A stretch of 64,000 nt of DNA, from assembly GCA_963794955.1 (NCBI GenBank), contig CAWCGF010000008.1, positions 62,001 through 126,000 on the forward strand, given 5' to 3'. The notes beneath the pieces are model-generated. The model saw nothing but the letters and a program-made list of their open reading frames with translations, did not search any database and had not been told where the DNA came from. Shown piece after piece: positions 15,592-24,619 of this stretch. Each line of letters starts with the position of its first letter. Positions within the stretch are counted from its first letter, which is position 1. Source of the stretch: JAFDVL01 sp963794955. Its GTDB lineage: Bacteria; Acidobacteriota; Blastocatellia; RBC074. The translations under genes were made by a program, and so were the position numbers.

Positions 15592-16409
15592 GCGCCACTT
15601 TATCAACATCAACAACACAAACAACCAGCCGGACCCGCATGATTGCGACGGCGTTTACCTATCTGCTCTGGCGTGATGTCTGGGTGACGCTGCGCGGTTG
15701 GCAAACGTTTCTGGCGATGACGTTAATTCAACCGATTTTCTTTCTGTTCGTCTTTGGGCGTTTATTGCCCATGCTCGGACAGGCGGATTCCAGCTATGGC
15801 GTGCTCTTCCTGCCGGGCATCATTTCGTTGACCACCGTGCTGACCGCGATGCAGGCGGTTTCGATGCCGCTCGTAATTGAATTTGGTTTTACGAAAGAGA
15901 TTGAAGACCGCTTGCTGTCGCCGCTGCCAGTTTGGTTAGTCGCCGTGCAAAAAATGGTCTTCGCCGCGATTCGTGGGCTGGTAGCAGGCGCAATGATCGT
16001 CCCGCTCGGGCGCGTCATTCTGGGCAGCGGCTTTTCGATCAGCCTGGAATATTGGTGGCTACTTATCATCGTCGCCATTTTAGGCGCACTGGTTGGCGCA
16101 GCCGTCGGTCTGACGATGGGAACCAACGTAGAACCCGCACAGATTGGCTTGATGTTTTCCGTTGTGCTGACGCCGATGTTGTTTACGGGCTGTATCTACT
16201 TTCCGTGGGCCATGCTGGATCGCGTGCGCTGGTTTCAAATCATTACCTGCATCAATCCGATCACTTATTCGAGCGAAGGCTTTCGCGCCGCGTTGGTGCC
16301 GGGAATGCCGCACATGCCGGTCTGGTTCATTCTGATCGGACAGCTTGGGTTTTTGGCGTTATTCAGCTATATCGGGATTCGCGGTTTCCTGCGAAAAGCC
16401 TTGGATTAA
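15588..16409 (+). CDS. ABC-2 type transporter permease
   Basis: 273 residues with about six membrane helices, including FLAMTLIQPIFFLFVFGRLL, SYGVLFLPGIISLTTVLTAM and the Gly-rich IIVAILGALVGAAVGLTMG. The motif EIEDRLLSPLPVWLV is typical of the DrrB/NodJ ABC-2 family. It uses a TTG start overlapping the ATPase stop. Together the two genes encode a small-molecule or drug exporter; the substrate is unknown. Confidence 0.92.
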   Translation: MSATLSTSTTQTTSRTRMIATAFTYLLWRDVWVTLRGWQTFLAMTLIQPIFFLFVFGRLLPMLGQADSSYGVLFLPGIISLTTVLTAMQAVSMPLVIEFGFTKEIEDRLLSPLPVWLVAVQKMVFAAIRGLVAGAMIVPLGRVILGSGFSISLEYWWLLIIVAILGALVGAAVGLTMGTNVEPAQIGLMFSVVLTPMLFTGCIYFPWAMLDRVRWFQIITCINPITYSSEGFRAALVPGMPHMPVWFILIGQLGFLALFSYIGIRGFLRKALD

Positions 16410-16431
16410 AGCTCGTGGTTGGAGTAACGCG

Positions 16432-16575
16432 ATGAGCAAACATAAAGTGCTGGTCGTTGATGACGATAGAAAAACGGTGGCGATGATCAGGCTCTATCTG
16501 GAGCAGGAAGACTATGGATTTTGTCTGCGTATGATGGGGATAAGTTGCGCATTGGATTTAGGCGCAGATGATTAA
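16432..16575 (+). pseudogene. Response-regulator receiver remnant with internal deletion
   Basis: ATG 16432 encodes MSKHKVLVVDDDRKTVAMIR and LYLEQEDYGF, a normal OmpR-type receiver beginning with its acidic pocket. The sequence then jumps to ALDLGADD, normally some 60 residues later next to the conserved Lys, and stops at TAA. The phosphorylation site and the DNA-binding domain are gone. It lies 22 bp after the ABC permease, suggesting that a two-component system once followed the transporter. Confidence 0.7.
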
Positions 16576-16696
16576 GTGGCACCCTCCCAGATTCATTCCT
16601 CACTCAGAAAATGATCGAATAGTTTGGCGATCACCCACCAAATCGCAGATACTACCTCTCGTTTCACAAACACAATTTCACGCAATGAGGTAGCAA

Positions 16697-19144
16697 ATGG
16701 AAACCTTATGGAATGACCTACAGTATGGCTTTCGCCGCTTGCTGAAAAGCCCTGGCTTCACCCTTGTAGCGATTCTTTCGCTCGCCATTGGGATCGGTGC
16801 GAATAGCGCGATTTTCAGTGTGACGAATGCGCTGTTGCTGCGCCCGCTGCCGTACAAGGACGCCGAACGAATTGCCATTCTCTGGAATCGTTCGCCGGGA
16901 CTGAATATCGAACGGGATTGGTTTTCGTTGGGGCAATACCTCGACATCAAGCTGGAGAATCACGTGTTTGAGCAGGTTGCCGCAACAATAGATGCCAGCT
17001 ACAACCTGACGGGGCAGGGGAATCCTGAACGGCTGGAAGGCGCAAAGGTTTCTTCTTCGCTCTTTCCGCTCTTGGGCGCGAAGGCAACGCTCGGACGCGT
17101 CTTTATGCCCGAAGAAGATGAAAAGGGTAAACCGCTTACGGTGATCTTGAGTCATGGCTTCTGGCAACGCCGCTTTGGAGGTGACGGCAACGTGCTGGGG
17201 AAAACGCTGACGCTGAACGATCAGAACTATGCAATCGTTGGCGTAATGCCCGCGGCTTTTTCCTTGAGCAAAGAAATCATGCCAACGGTGAATGGCATTG
17301 AGAAAGCGGATGTGTTGTTGCCATTGCCCTTGAGTGAAACAGATCGCACGAAGCGCGGGGGCGAGGATTACAACATCTTTGCCAAGCTCAAGCCCGGCGT
17401 GACGGTGGCACAAGCGCAGGCGGAAATGGATACGATTGCCGAACAAATGAAACGTCAGTATCCAGAAAATTATCCCGCCAATGGCGGCCTCACCTTTAGC
17501 GTGGTTCCGTTGCTGGATCAAGTCGTGGGAGATATTCGGTTGGCGTTGTATGTGTTGCTGGGCGCGGTCGGGTTTGTGTTGCTGATTGCGTGCGCGAACG
17601 TCGCCAATTTATTGCTCGCGCGCGCAGCAGTTCGACAAAAGGAAATCGCGATTCGCGCGGCGGTTGGTGCCAGCCGGACTCGGATTATTCGTCAATTGCT
17701 GACGGAAAGTGTGTTGCTGGCCTTGGTGGGCGGTTTGCTGGGATTAGGGATCGCGTCGTTTGCGGTAGAGGCCTTGCGCGTCTTTGGCTCCGCGAATATT
17801 CCGCGATTGCAGGAAATCGGAGTTGACGCGCGCGTCCTGGCCTTTACGTTTTTTATCTCGTTGCTGACGGGCATTGTTTTCGGGTTGGTTCCTGCGCTGC
17901 GGGCCTCGCGTGTGGATTTGAACGAAGTCCTGAAAGATGGGGCGCGCCATTCCGTTGGCAGTGGGCATCATCGCACGCGAAATTTATTGGTCGTGGCCGA
18001 AGTCGCGTTGTCGTTGGTGCTGTTGATTGGCGCGGGATTGCTGATTCGCAGTTACTATCGCGTCCAAACCGCGAATCCGGGATTCACGCCGCAGGGAGTT
18101 CTTTCGCTGCGGTTGTCGCTGCCTATGACGCGCTATGCGACGCCGGAATCGGTCTATAACTTTTACAAGCAACTTGATGAAAAGGTGAAAGCGTTGCCGG
18201 GCGTTCAATTTGTCGGCACCAACTATTCCTTGCCGCTTAGCTCAACCTCCGCCGCTTGGGGACCGATCACGATTGAGGGGTACGTGCCGAAAGCTGCCTC
18301 GGAATTGATTATCTCCAACGAACGATTCATTGGCCCTGATTATTTGCGCGCCATGGGCATCCCGCTCGTCAAAGGGCGACAGTTTGACGAACGCGACATC
18401 AAAGGCGCGCCGGAAGTTTGCTTTGTGAACGAAGCGTTAGCCGCACGCTTCTGGCCGAATGAAGAGGCGCTTGGCAAACGGATTCAACGTCTAGACAAAG
18501 GGCCGTGGCGCACCGTTGTGGGCGTCGTGCGGGACGAAAGGGGAATCGCGCTCGAAAAAGAGCCGCCCCTCAGCGTCTATTACCCCATCGAACAACTCAC
18601 GATTCGCACCCGGTTTTTTGTCGCCCGCACGGCTGCTGATCCGATGCAAACCACCCAAGCCATCACGAAGGTGGTGCAGTCGTTAGACCCGGAGCTGCCG
18701 GTGTATGATGTCAGCACGATGGAAGAGCGGCTGCAAAATTCGCTGTCGCAGCGGCGCTTTGCGATGCTGTTGTTAGGCGTGTTCGCCCTCGTGGCGCTCG
18801 TGCTGGCTGCGATAGGAATTTATGGCGTGATGAGTTATTGGGTCAGTCAACGCACGCACGAAATCGGCATTCGGATGGCGCTCGGCGCTGCGCCACGCAA
18901 CATTTTGCAACTGGTCATCCGGCAATCATTGCTGTTAGTTTCCATCGGGATTGGGATTGGATTGATGGGAGCCGTTGCCTTAACGCGCGTGATGGCGAGT
19001 TTGCTGTTTGGCGTCAGCGCTACCGATGGTTTGACGTTTATGCTGATCTCCTTGCTGTTGGGAGGAATCGCGTTGCTGGCAAGTTATTTGCCTGCCCGTC
19101 GCGCGACAAAAGTTGATCCAATGATTGCGTTGCGGGCTGAATAA
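16697..19144 (+). CDS. Acidobacterial duplicated orphan permease (ADOP), MacB/FtsX-like
   Basis: 815 residues with two MacB-like halves. The start METLWNDLQYGFRRLLKSPG followed by ILSLAIGIGANSAIFSVTNA is the classic ADOP N-terminus, with helix 1 then a periplasmic MacB_PCD domain. Helices 2-4 lie at about 280-440 (ADOP motif ACANVANLLLAR), a second periplasmic domain follows, and the last helices end YLPARRATKVDPMIALRAE. These permeases are hugely expanded in Acidobacteriota and lack a fused ATPase; they probably act in lipoprotein or peptide export with an unlinked ATPase. GAGG lies upstream of the ATG. The closest ABC genes just upstream belong to another subfamily. Confidence 0.93.
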   Translation: METLWNDLQYGFRRLLKSPGFTLVAILSLAIGIGANSAIFSVTNALLLRPLPYKDAERIAILWNRSPGLNIERDWFSLGQYLDIKLENHVFEQVAATIDASYNLTGQGNPERLEGAKVSSSLFPLLGAKATLGRVFMPEEDEKGKPLTVILSHGFWQRRFGGDGNVLGKTLTLNDQNYAIVGVMPAAFSLSKEIMPTVNGIEKADVLLPLPLSETDRTKRGGEDYNIFAKLKPGVTVAQAQAEMDTIAEQMKRQYPENYPANGGLTFSVVPLLDQVVGDIRLALYVLLGAVGFVLLIACANVANLLLARAAVRQKEIAIRAAVGASRTRIIRQLLTESVLLALVGGLLGLGIASFAVEALRVFGSANIPRLQEIGVDARVLAFTFFISLLTGIVFGLVPALRASRVDLNEVLKDGARHSVGSGHHRTRNLLVVAEVALSLVLLIGAGLLIRSYYRVQTANPGFTPQGVLSLRLSLPMTRYATPESVYNFYKQLDEKVKALPGVQFVGTNYSLPLSSTSAAWGPITIEGYVPKAASELIISNERFIGPDYLRAMGIPLVKGRQFDERDIKGAPEVCFVNEALAARFWPNEEALGKRIQRLDKGPWRTVVGVVRDERGIALEKEPPLSVYYPIEQLTIRTRFFVARTAADPMQTTQAITKVVQSLDPELPVYDVSTMEERLQNSLSQRRFAMLLLGVFALVALVLAAIGIYGVMSYWVSQRTHEIGIRMALGAAPRNILQLVIRQSLLLVSIGIGIGLMGAVALTRVMASLLFGVSATDGLTFMLISLLLGGIALLASYLPARRATKVDPMIALRAE

Positions 19145-19190
19145 TCTTGCGCAACGTCCTTGTTCCATCAAAACTAACCTCGTGACTGAT

Positions 19191-19451
19191 ATGAAGAATC
19201 CAGACCCGGAAATTATTAGAGAGATACTCTTTGACGTTATTCACAATCAGATTCGTGACAACAACCCGCCCGCAACAAAAGCCACGCTGGAACGGCTGAT
19301 GGCCGAAGGGATTCCAGAAGAAGAGGCGTTCAAGATGATTGGTTGTTGCGTCACGACGGAAATCTTCGACATTCTCAAACACCATCGGACGTTCGACGAA
19401 GCACGGTTTGTGCGGAACCTGCATCGCTTGCCGCAGCTTCCCTGGGAGTAA
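19191..19451 (+). CDS. Conserved hypothetical small protein
   Basis: 86 residues from ATG 19191 (MKNPDPEIIREILFDVIHNQ). It is mostly helical and charged, with KMIGCCVTTEIFDILKHHRT and FDEARFVRNLHRLPQLPWE. No signal peptide or membrane segment is seen. I do not recognise a named domain; the adjacent Cys pair plus two His residues could be a metal site but this is speculative. It is located between the ADOP permease and pyrG, on the same strand, with 119 bp before pyrG. Confidence 0.65.
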   Translation: MKNPDPEIIREILFDVIHNQIRDNNPPATKATLERLMAEGIPEEEAFKMIGCCVTTEIFDILKHHRTFDEARFVRNLHRLPQLPWE

Positions 19452-19570
19452 TTCAATTGCAGGTCTTCCGTTGACCTTCTGCGGCTCAGCCATTACTCTA
19501 GTTCCTACCTCCAAAGAACGATCAACTGAGAATCTCATCCTGCTTTTTTACTACCTTTAGGAGATCGCAA

Positions 19571-21268
19571 ATGCCGAAATATATTTTTGTAACTGGTGGC
19601 GTTGTTAGTGGCTTAGGCAAAGGCATCGCTGCCGCTTCCATTGGTGCATTACTGGAAGCGCGGGGCTTAAAAGTCAACCTGATGAAATTTGATCCGTACA
19701 TCAACGTTGACCCTGGCACGATGTCACCGTTTCAGCATGGCGAAGTGTTTGTGACTGATGATGGCGCAGAAACGGACCTTGATTTGGGCCATTATGAACG
19801 TTTCACCAATGCGAAGCTGACACAATCGAATAACTGGACGACCGGACGTATTTATCTTTCGGTCATCGAAAAGGAACGGCGCGGCGATTATCTCGGCAAA
19901 ACGATTCAAGTCATTCCGCACATCACGAATCAAATCAAAGATGCGGTTAAAGCTGTCTCTGACAGCTACGATGTCGTGATTGTCGAAATCGGCGGCACCG
20001 TCGGCGACATCGAATCACTGCCGTTCCTGGAAGCCATTCGCCAGATGAGCAATGAAGTCGGACGCAATAATTCGATCTTCATCCACTTAACACTCGTCCC
20101 GTACATCGCGGCTTCAGGCGAATTGAAAACCAAACCGACCCAGCATTCAGTCAAAGAATTGTTGAGTATTGGAATCCAGCCCGACATTCTTCTGTGTCGC
20201 TGTGAGCGGCAGATTCCGGCGGATATGAAGGCGAAGATTGCGCTGTTTTGCAACGTTTCCGAAGAAGCAGTGATTACCGCGCAGGATGTGAAATCGGTGT
20301 ACGAAATCCCGTCAGTATTCAATCGGGAAGGCTTGGATCACTTGATCGTCGAGTTTTTGCGCTTGCCGATTGGCGATGCGGATTTGCGCAAGTGGAGCGC
20401 CTTGGTCAACCGTATGCACACGGCGAAAGATACGGTGAGTATCGGCATTGTCGGCAAATATGTTGAGTTGGAAGATGCCTACAAGAGCCTGAACGAAGCC
20501 TTGCAGCACGGTGGTTTTGCGAACCACGTCAAAGTCAAATTCCAGTGGATCGAGAGCGAAGAGTTAATGACCGATGAGCGATGGGAAGACCGCTTGCGCG
20601 AAGTGGATGCGATTCTGGTGCCGGGCGGTTTCGGCAAGCGCGGTGTGAATGGCATGCTGCGCGCCATCAACTTTGCACGCCGCGAAAAGAAACCGTTCTT
20701 TGGCATTTGTCTGGGGATGCAATGCGCCTCGCTTGAATTCGCACGCAACGTTTGTGAAATCGAAACGGCAGACTCGACCGAATTCGATCCTGACACGCCT
20801 GATCCGGTGATCTTCAAGCTGCGCGATTTGCTCGGCGTCGAAGATTTGGGCGGCACAATGCGGCTCGGCGCGTATGATTGTGACTTGCAGGAAGGATCAC
20901 TGGCGCGGAAAGTGTACGGCAGCGAAATGATTTCCGAACGGCATCGCCACCGCTACGAATTCAATCCGAAGTATATTGATCGCTTAGCCGAAAGCGGTCT
21001 GACGTTTTCGGGCAAATCGCCGGACGGCAAGTTTATCGAAATCGTCGAATTGACGGATCATCCCTGGTTCCTCGGCTGCCAGTTTCATCCCGAACTGAAA
21101 TCCAAACCGCTCGCGCCGCATCCGCTGTTTGTGAGCTTTATCAAAGCTGCGCACGAACACCGCTTGCAGGAAGAACGCGACCGCGACCGCGATCAACGCC
21201 TGAGCCCGTTTCAGAAAAAGATGGCGCAGCAGGAAGAAGCCGAGACAATTGTGAGCGCGGCGAGTTAA
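19571..21268 (+). CDS. pyrG: CTP synthase
   Basis: 565 residues, matching the family length with a short charged C-terminal extension. The synthase domain begins KYIFVTGGVVSGLGKGIAAA with its P-loop, followed by KFDPYINVDPGTMSPFQHGE and DDGAETDLDLGHYERF. The glutaminase domain has VPGGFGKRG, the nucleophile in FFGICLGMQCA, and the His-Glu pair in CQFHPELKS. The enzyme makes CTP from UTP using glutamine and ATP, the last step of pyrimidine nucleotide synthesis. AGGAG precedes the ATG by 8 bases. The gene is intact in a region where several neighbours are frame-broken. Confidence 0.98.
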   Translation: MPKYIFVTGGVVSGLGKGIAAASIGALLEARGLKVNLMKFDPYINVDPGTMSPFQHGEVFVTDDGAETDLDLGHYERFTNAKLTQSNNWTTGRIYLSVIEKERRGDYLGKTIQVIPHITNQIKDAVKAVSDSYDVVIVEIGGTVGDIESLPFLEAIRQMSNEVGRNNSIFIHLTLVPYIAASGELKTKPTQHSVKELLSIGIQPDILLCRCERQIPADMKAKIALFCNVSEEAVITAQDVKSVYEIPSVFNREGLDHLIVEFLRLPIGDADLRKWSALVNRMHTAKDTVSIGIVGKYVELEDAYKSLNEALQHGGFANHVKVKFQWIESEELMTDERWEDRLREVDAILVPGGFGKRGVNGMLRAINFARREKKPFFGICLGMQCASLEFARNVCEIETADSTEFDPDTPDPVIFKLRDLLGVEDLGGTMRLGAYDCDLQEGSLARKVYGSEMISERHRHRYEFNPKYIDRLAESGLTFSGKSPDGKFIEIVELTDHPWFLGCQFHPELKSKPLAPHPLFVSFIKAAHEHRLQEERDRDRDQRLSPFQKKMAQQEEAETIVSAAS

Positions 21269-21372
21269 GGAAAGTTCTCGATAGTAAATTCAGCCATCAT
21301 AGCGTTTGTCAGCGCTGGGATTGCCCCAGCCCTAATCTTGCTTCAGTCAATCGTTCTTTCAAGGGGGAATTT

Positions 21373-22201
21373 ATGCAATGCCGATTGAAACCCATATTGT
21401 TCTTCACGCTCAGTCTTTCGTTTCTGTTCACGTCAATTCTTTTTGCGCAAAGCAAGCCACAGCCTGCGCAACGATGGGAATACAAAACCGTTTATAACGT
21501 AGGCGAGACGGACTTGGACAAATTAGGCGATGAAGGATGGGAATTAGTCACATCCGCTTACCAACCAAGCAACAGTTCTCTTCATTACACTTTCAAACGC
21601 CTCAAGCCCGCGAATGCTCCCAAATATATTGATCAGAATGAACGCCCAAAGCCTCCAGCAAGTCCTCCTACTTGCAATCTAAGTCTTGCACAAGCACCGA
21701 CGATTCGTGGCTTACGATTAGGAATAACAACTAGAGGAACTGAGCGAGCTTTTTCCAGGAGCGAGTTTGAATGATCTGAAATTGCGTGCGGAAAAGGCTG
21801 CTGGTTATTGGAGTTTTGGTCAGTTTGGTTATGGTTTTCGGGGAGAGCAGCATAAAGAACGGCCAGAAAACGTTGGGTTTTATGTGACTTTATTTGATGG
21901 TCGCGTTCGTAGCTATAAAGTTGAGTACACATTTAATAATGACACTGCTTATGGTAATGTTCTCAGCAATGAGCAGATGATTGATAAGCTGGTTGAGGCT
22001 TTCAAACTGCCTCCAAAGGAAAACTGGAAATCAGAGCATCAGGGGAACGTATCGCTGAACTGTCGGGGCTTCAACTTAGAATTTTTCTCCCGATCGGGAA
22101 GCTATATTACTGTTGAAGATACCTCCCCATCTTATGCGGAAAAGATCAAACAGCGCCAAGAAGAGTACTCCGCTAAAAAGAAAGCGGAGTTTAAGCCTTA
22201 A
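21373..22201 (+). pseudogene. Secreted DUF4177-like protein, frameshifted at about 21730
   Basis: The first part has a signal peptide (ILFFTLSLSFLFTSILFAQ) and then a DUF4177-like domain: WEYKTVYNVGETDLDKLGDE and GWELVTSAYQ. At ATA ACA [A] CTA GAG, near 21730, one extra base breaks the frame. Skipping it restores GLRLGITLEELSELFPGASL, which continues into the second part ending KKKAEFKP at 22201. The reconstructed product is about 275 residues. The second domain has the LRLGMTLEEV-like repeat found in small secreted bacterial proteins. No enzymatic function is known. The TPR gene follows 7 bp later. Confidence 0.75.
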
Positions 22202-22207
22202 TCTAAT

Positions 22208-23083
22208 ATGCGATCTATTGCCATCGAACACAACGAGCGCGCCAATGAACTCGAAGACGAAGGGCAAATTGATGAGGCGATTGTTGCCTATCAAAAAGCC
22301 ATCGCCGCTGATCCGACTTGGTCTGCGCCGTGGTACAACCTCGGCTTGTTGCACAAGTATCAACTGAATTGGGAAGAATCGCTGCGCTGCAATCAACAAG
22401 CCGTCACGCTCAATCCGAAAGACGAAGGCGCGTGGTGGAATTTGGGGATTGCTGCGACAGCGTTGAGCGATTGGAAAGAAGCACGGCGGGCGTGGCAAAG
22501 CTATGGAATCGAGATTCCAGCCGGTGAGGGGCCAATTGAAATGCAGCTTGGCCCGACGCCGATTCGCCTGAATCCTGACGACGAAGCGGAAGTCGTTTGG
22601 TGCGACCGCCTTGATCCAGCGCGGGCTGTGATACAGAGTATTCCGCTGTCAGATTCCGGGCATCGGTATGGTGACATTGTGCTGCACGATGGAGCGCCGA
22701 ATGGCTATCGCAAATTGGACGAGGAGGAAGTCCCTGTCTTTGATGAATTGGAACTCTGGCAGCCAAGCGCGTTCGGCACGTTCGTCATCACAGTCGATAA
22801 CGTGACCGACACGGAGCTGGAATCGTTGCAACAGTTGTTGGATGACCACGATTTCGTTTCTGAGGAGTGGTCAACTTCAATTCGAATGTTGTGCCGTGAG
22901 TGCAGCGAAGGCCGTCCGTTTGATGAAGAACATCAGCACGAACCCGTTCAACTCGATAATCGGCGGCTCGGCGTGGCTGCGTTGTCCGGCGACCAACTCC
23001 ACACGATCTTGCAGCAATGGCAGGAAGCCGTGCCTGACGCGGACATCGTGGAAGTGAATTGCCTGCTGGAACCTATGAATTAG
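22208..23083 (+). CDS. Tetratricopeptide-repeat protein
   Basis: 291 residues. Residues 1-95 hold about three TPR units (ANELEDEGQIDEAIVAYQKA, then PWYNLGLLHKYQLNWEESLR and AWWNLGIAATALSDWKEARR). The rest is an acidic globular domain with LSDSGHRYGDIVLHDG and an HQHEP stretch, not recognised. No signal peptide, so probably cytoplasmic and a protein-binding scaffold. Ends 3 bp before kdsA, so it is likely in one transcript with it. Confidence 0.82.
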   Translation: MRSIAIEHNERANELEDEGQIDEAIVAYQKAIAADPTWSAPWYNLGLLHKYQLNWEESLRCNQQAVTLNPKDEGAWWNLGIAATALSDWKEARRAWQSYGIEIPAGEGPIEMQLGPTPIRLNPDDEAEVVWCDRLDPARAVIQSIPLSDSGHRYGDIVLHDGAPNGYRKLDEEEVPVFDELELWQPSAFGTFVITVDNVTDTELESLQQLLDDHDFVSEEWSTSIRMLCRECSEGRPFDEEHQHEPVQLDNRRLGVAALSGDQLHTILQQWQEAVPDADIVEVNCLLEPMN

Positions 23084-23086
23084 CCC

Positions 23087-23920
23087 ATGTCTACTTTTTA
23101 CCAAACCATCCAAAAACGCGCCGACATCTTCTTTCTGATCGCTGGCCCGTGCGTGATTGAATCTGAATCGCACGCACTGAAAATGGCGGAAGCGATTTCT
23201 GCTATCACGCGAAAGCTCGATCTGCCTTATGTTTTCAAAGCGTCGTACGACAAAGCGAATCGCTCTTCGATCAGTTCCTTTCGCAGTATCGGGATGGACG
23301 AAGGTTTGCGCGTGCTCGCCAAAATCAAGCGCGAACTCGGCGTGCCGGTCTTGACCGATGTGCATGAATCCACCCAGGTCGCCGCCGTCGCCGAAGTCGT
23401 AGACGTGCTGCAAATCCCGGCGTTTTTGTGCCGCCAAACCGATTTGCTGATTGCTGCGGCGGAGAGCGGACGCACGGTGAACGTCAAGAAAGGCCAATTT
23501 CTTGCGCCGTGGGAGATGCGCAATGTCGTCAAGAAAATCGAAGCGGCTGGGGGTAGGGAATTGATGCTCACCGAACGCGGAAGCTCCTTCGGCTACAACA
23601 ATCTTGTGGTAGATATGCGCAGCCTGCCGATTATGCGCGGCTTTGGCTATCCGGTCGTGTACGACGCGACGCACAGTTTGCAGTTGCCTGGTGGTCTGGG
23701 CGAAGCGACGGCGGGAATGGCGGAATACATTCCGAACCTTGCGCGCGCAGCAGTCGCGTGCGGCGTGGATGGCTTGTTCATGGAAGTTCACGACAATCCG
23801 GCAGCGGCATTGAGCGATGCAACGACGCAGTTTCCGTTGGAGCGGTTGGAAAAGTTGTTGGCGAAATTGGTAACGCTGCACGCGATTACGAGAGTAAATC
23901 TGCGAACATCTCATTTGTAA
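23087..23920 (+). CDS. kdsA: 3-deoxy-8-phosphooctulonate (KDO-8-P) synthase
   Basis: 277 residues, full length. AGPCVIESESHALKMAEAI is the family N-terminal motif, followed by FKASYDKANRSSISSFRS (PEP and arabinose-5-phosphate contacts), VLTDVHESTQ, PAFLCRQTDLL, VNVKKGQFLAPWEM and FGYNNLVVDMRSLPIM. It condenses PEP with D-arabinose 5-phosphate to make KDO-8-P for lipopolysaccharide inner core, so the organism has a Gram-negative envelope with KDO. ATG lies 3 bp after the TPR gene. Confidence 0.97.
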   Translation: MSTFYQTIQKRADIFFLIAGPCVIESESHALKMAEAISAITRKLDLPYVFKASYDKANRSSISSFRSIGMDEGLRVLAKIKRELGVPVLTDVHESTQVAAVAEVVDVLQIPAFLCRQTDLLIAAAESGRTVNVKKGQFLAPWEMRNVVKKIEAAGGRELMLTERGSSFGYNNLVVDMRSLPIMRGFGYPVVYDATHSLQLPGGLGEATAGMAEYIPNLARAAVACGVDGLFMEVHDNPAAALSDATTQFPLERLEKLLAKLVTLHAITRVNLRTSHL

Positions 23921-23975
23921 AGTGTCTGACTCGTCTTCAATCTGCAAACGGATAATATGACTGTATAGCAAAAGT

Positions 23976-23987
23976 GCAGTATACTGC
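23976..23987. promoter_or_regulatory. Perfect 12-bp palindrome upstream of hipB
   Basis: GCAGTATACTGC is self-complementary over 12 bp and sits 83 bp upstream of the hipB start. HipB-type antitoxins autoregulate through palindromic operators in such positions, so this is a candidate operator. Confidence 0.4.
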
Positions 23988-24027
23988 CCTTTTACTAGCA
24001 AGATAAAACCAGGCTTGCTTGTGCTCG

Positions 24028-24051
24028 AAAAGTGCATTAGTGCACTTTTTT
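24028..24051 (+). terminator. Intrinsic terminator or operator hairpin after kdsA
   Basis: AAAAGTGCA at 24028-24036 pairs with TGCACTTTT at 24041-24049 around a 4-nt loop, followed by more T residues (TTTTTT from 24046). This fits a rho-independent terminator for the pyrG-kdsA side, though the A-rich 5' flank also makes it bidirectional. It lies only 19 bp before hipB, so an operator role is also possible. Confidence 0.55.
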
Positions 24052-24069
24052 CGCTGAATTTGTTACTTT

Positions 24070-24292
24070 ATGCCGCTTGAAGAACTTATCGTACCCCTCA
24101 AAACTCGGCGTCTATGTGCTTGCAGTAACGCAGCAGCATCTAGCCGAAATGTCAGGCGTGGGCTTGCGCACGATTGCAGAAATCGAACGCGGCAAAGGTA
24201 ATCCGACTTTCGATACGTTGAGTCGCATCGCCGATGTCTTGGGAATAGAATTCAAACTGGAAGTGAAGCAAGCACATAAACTGAGCCAATGA
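24070..24292 (+). pseudogene. hipB: HipB-like XRE-family antitoxin, frameshifted at about 24118
   Basis: ATG 24070 encodes MPLEELIVPLKTRRLC; one extra base near 24118 (TGT [G] CTT) then breaks the frame. Skipping it gives LAVTQQHLAEMSGVGLRTIA and EIERGKGNPTFDTLSRIADV, a textbook XRE helix-turn-helix of the HipB type. The repaired product is about 73 residues. The stop TGA overlaps the ATG of the next gene (ATGA). HipB proteins bind operator palindromes and repress the toxin operon; a perfect palindrome lies upstream at 23976-23987. Confidence 0.78.
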
Positions 24293-24619
24293 GAAAAGCC
24301 GCTGTTTATCGAAATGGAGAATTAGTTGGAACACTGACAGAAGAAAACCGTTCCAGCTATATTTTTCGCTATGACGACCACTGGTTTAGCTGATGCCACT
24401 AAGCCTGCTGTGAGTCTGACATTGCCCAAAACACAGCAAGAATATCGCGGCGATTTTTTGTTTCCTTTTTTCTTCAATCTGCTCAGCGAAGGTGTAAATC
24501 GCAAATTGCAAAGTCGGCAATTGAAAATAGACGAATCGGATTATTTCGGCCTTCTGATTGCAACCGCGCAACACGACACGATTGGCGCGATCACTGTGCA
24601 TCCACTGATTACAGAATGA
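24289..24619 (+). pseudogene. hipS: HipS-like HipA N-subdomain antitoxin, frameshifted at about 24388
   Basis: Starts at ATG 24289, overlapping the hipB stop by 4 bp: MRKAAVYRNGELVGTLTEEN, then YIFRYDDHWF. One extra A at 24388 breaks the frame; skipping it gives ADATKPAVSLTLPKTQQEYR and continues to HPLITE. This is the HipA N-terminal subdomain alone, about 109 residues, ending 4 bp inside the kinase gene. A separate N-subdomain protein is the defining feature of three-gene HipBST modules, in which HipS is the antitoxin that neutralises the kinase HipT. Confidence 0.78.

Noticed and set aside
22877..24037. 386-codon minus-strand frame opposite kdsA
   Set aside because: Antisense to an unmistakable kdsA; His/Arg-rich translation typical of a shadow frame.
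24386..24601. Minus-strand frame over the hipS region as an antisense gene
   Set aside because: No homology; hipS homology on the plus strand explains the conservation.
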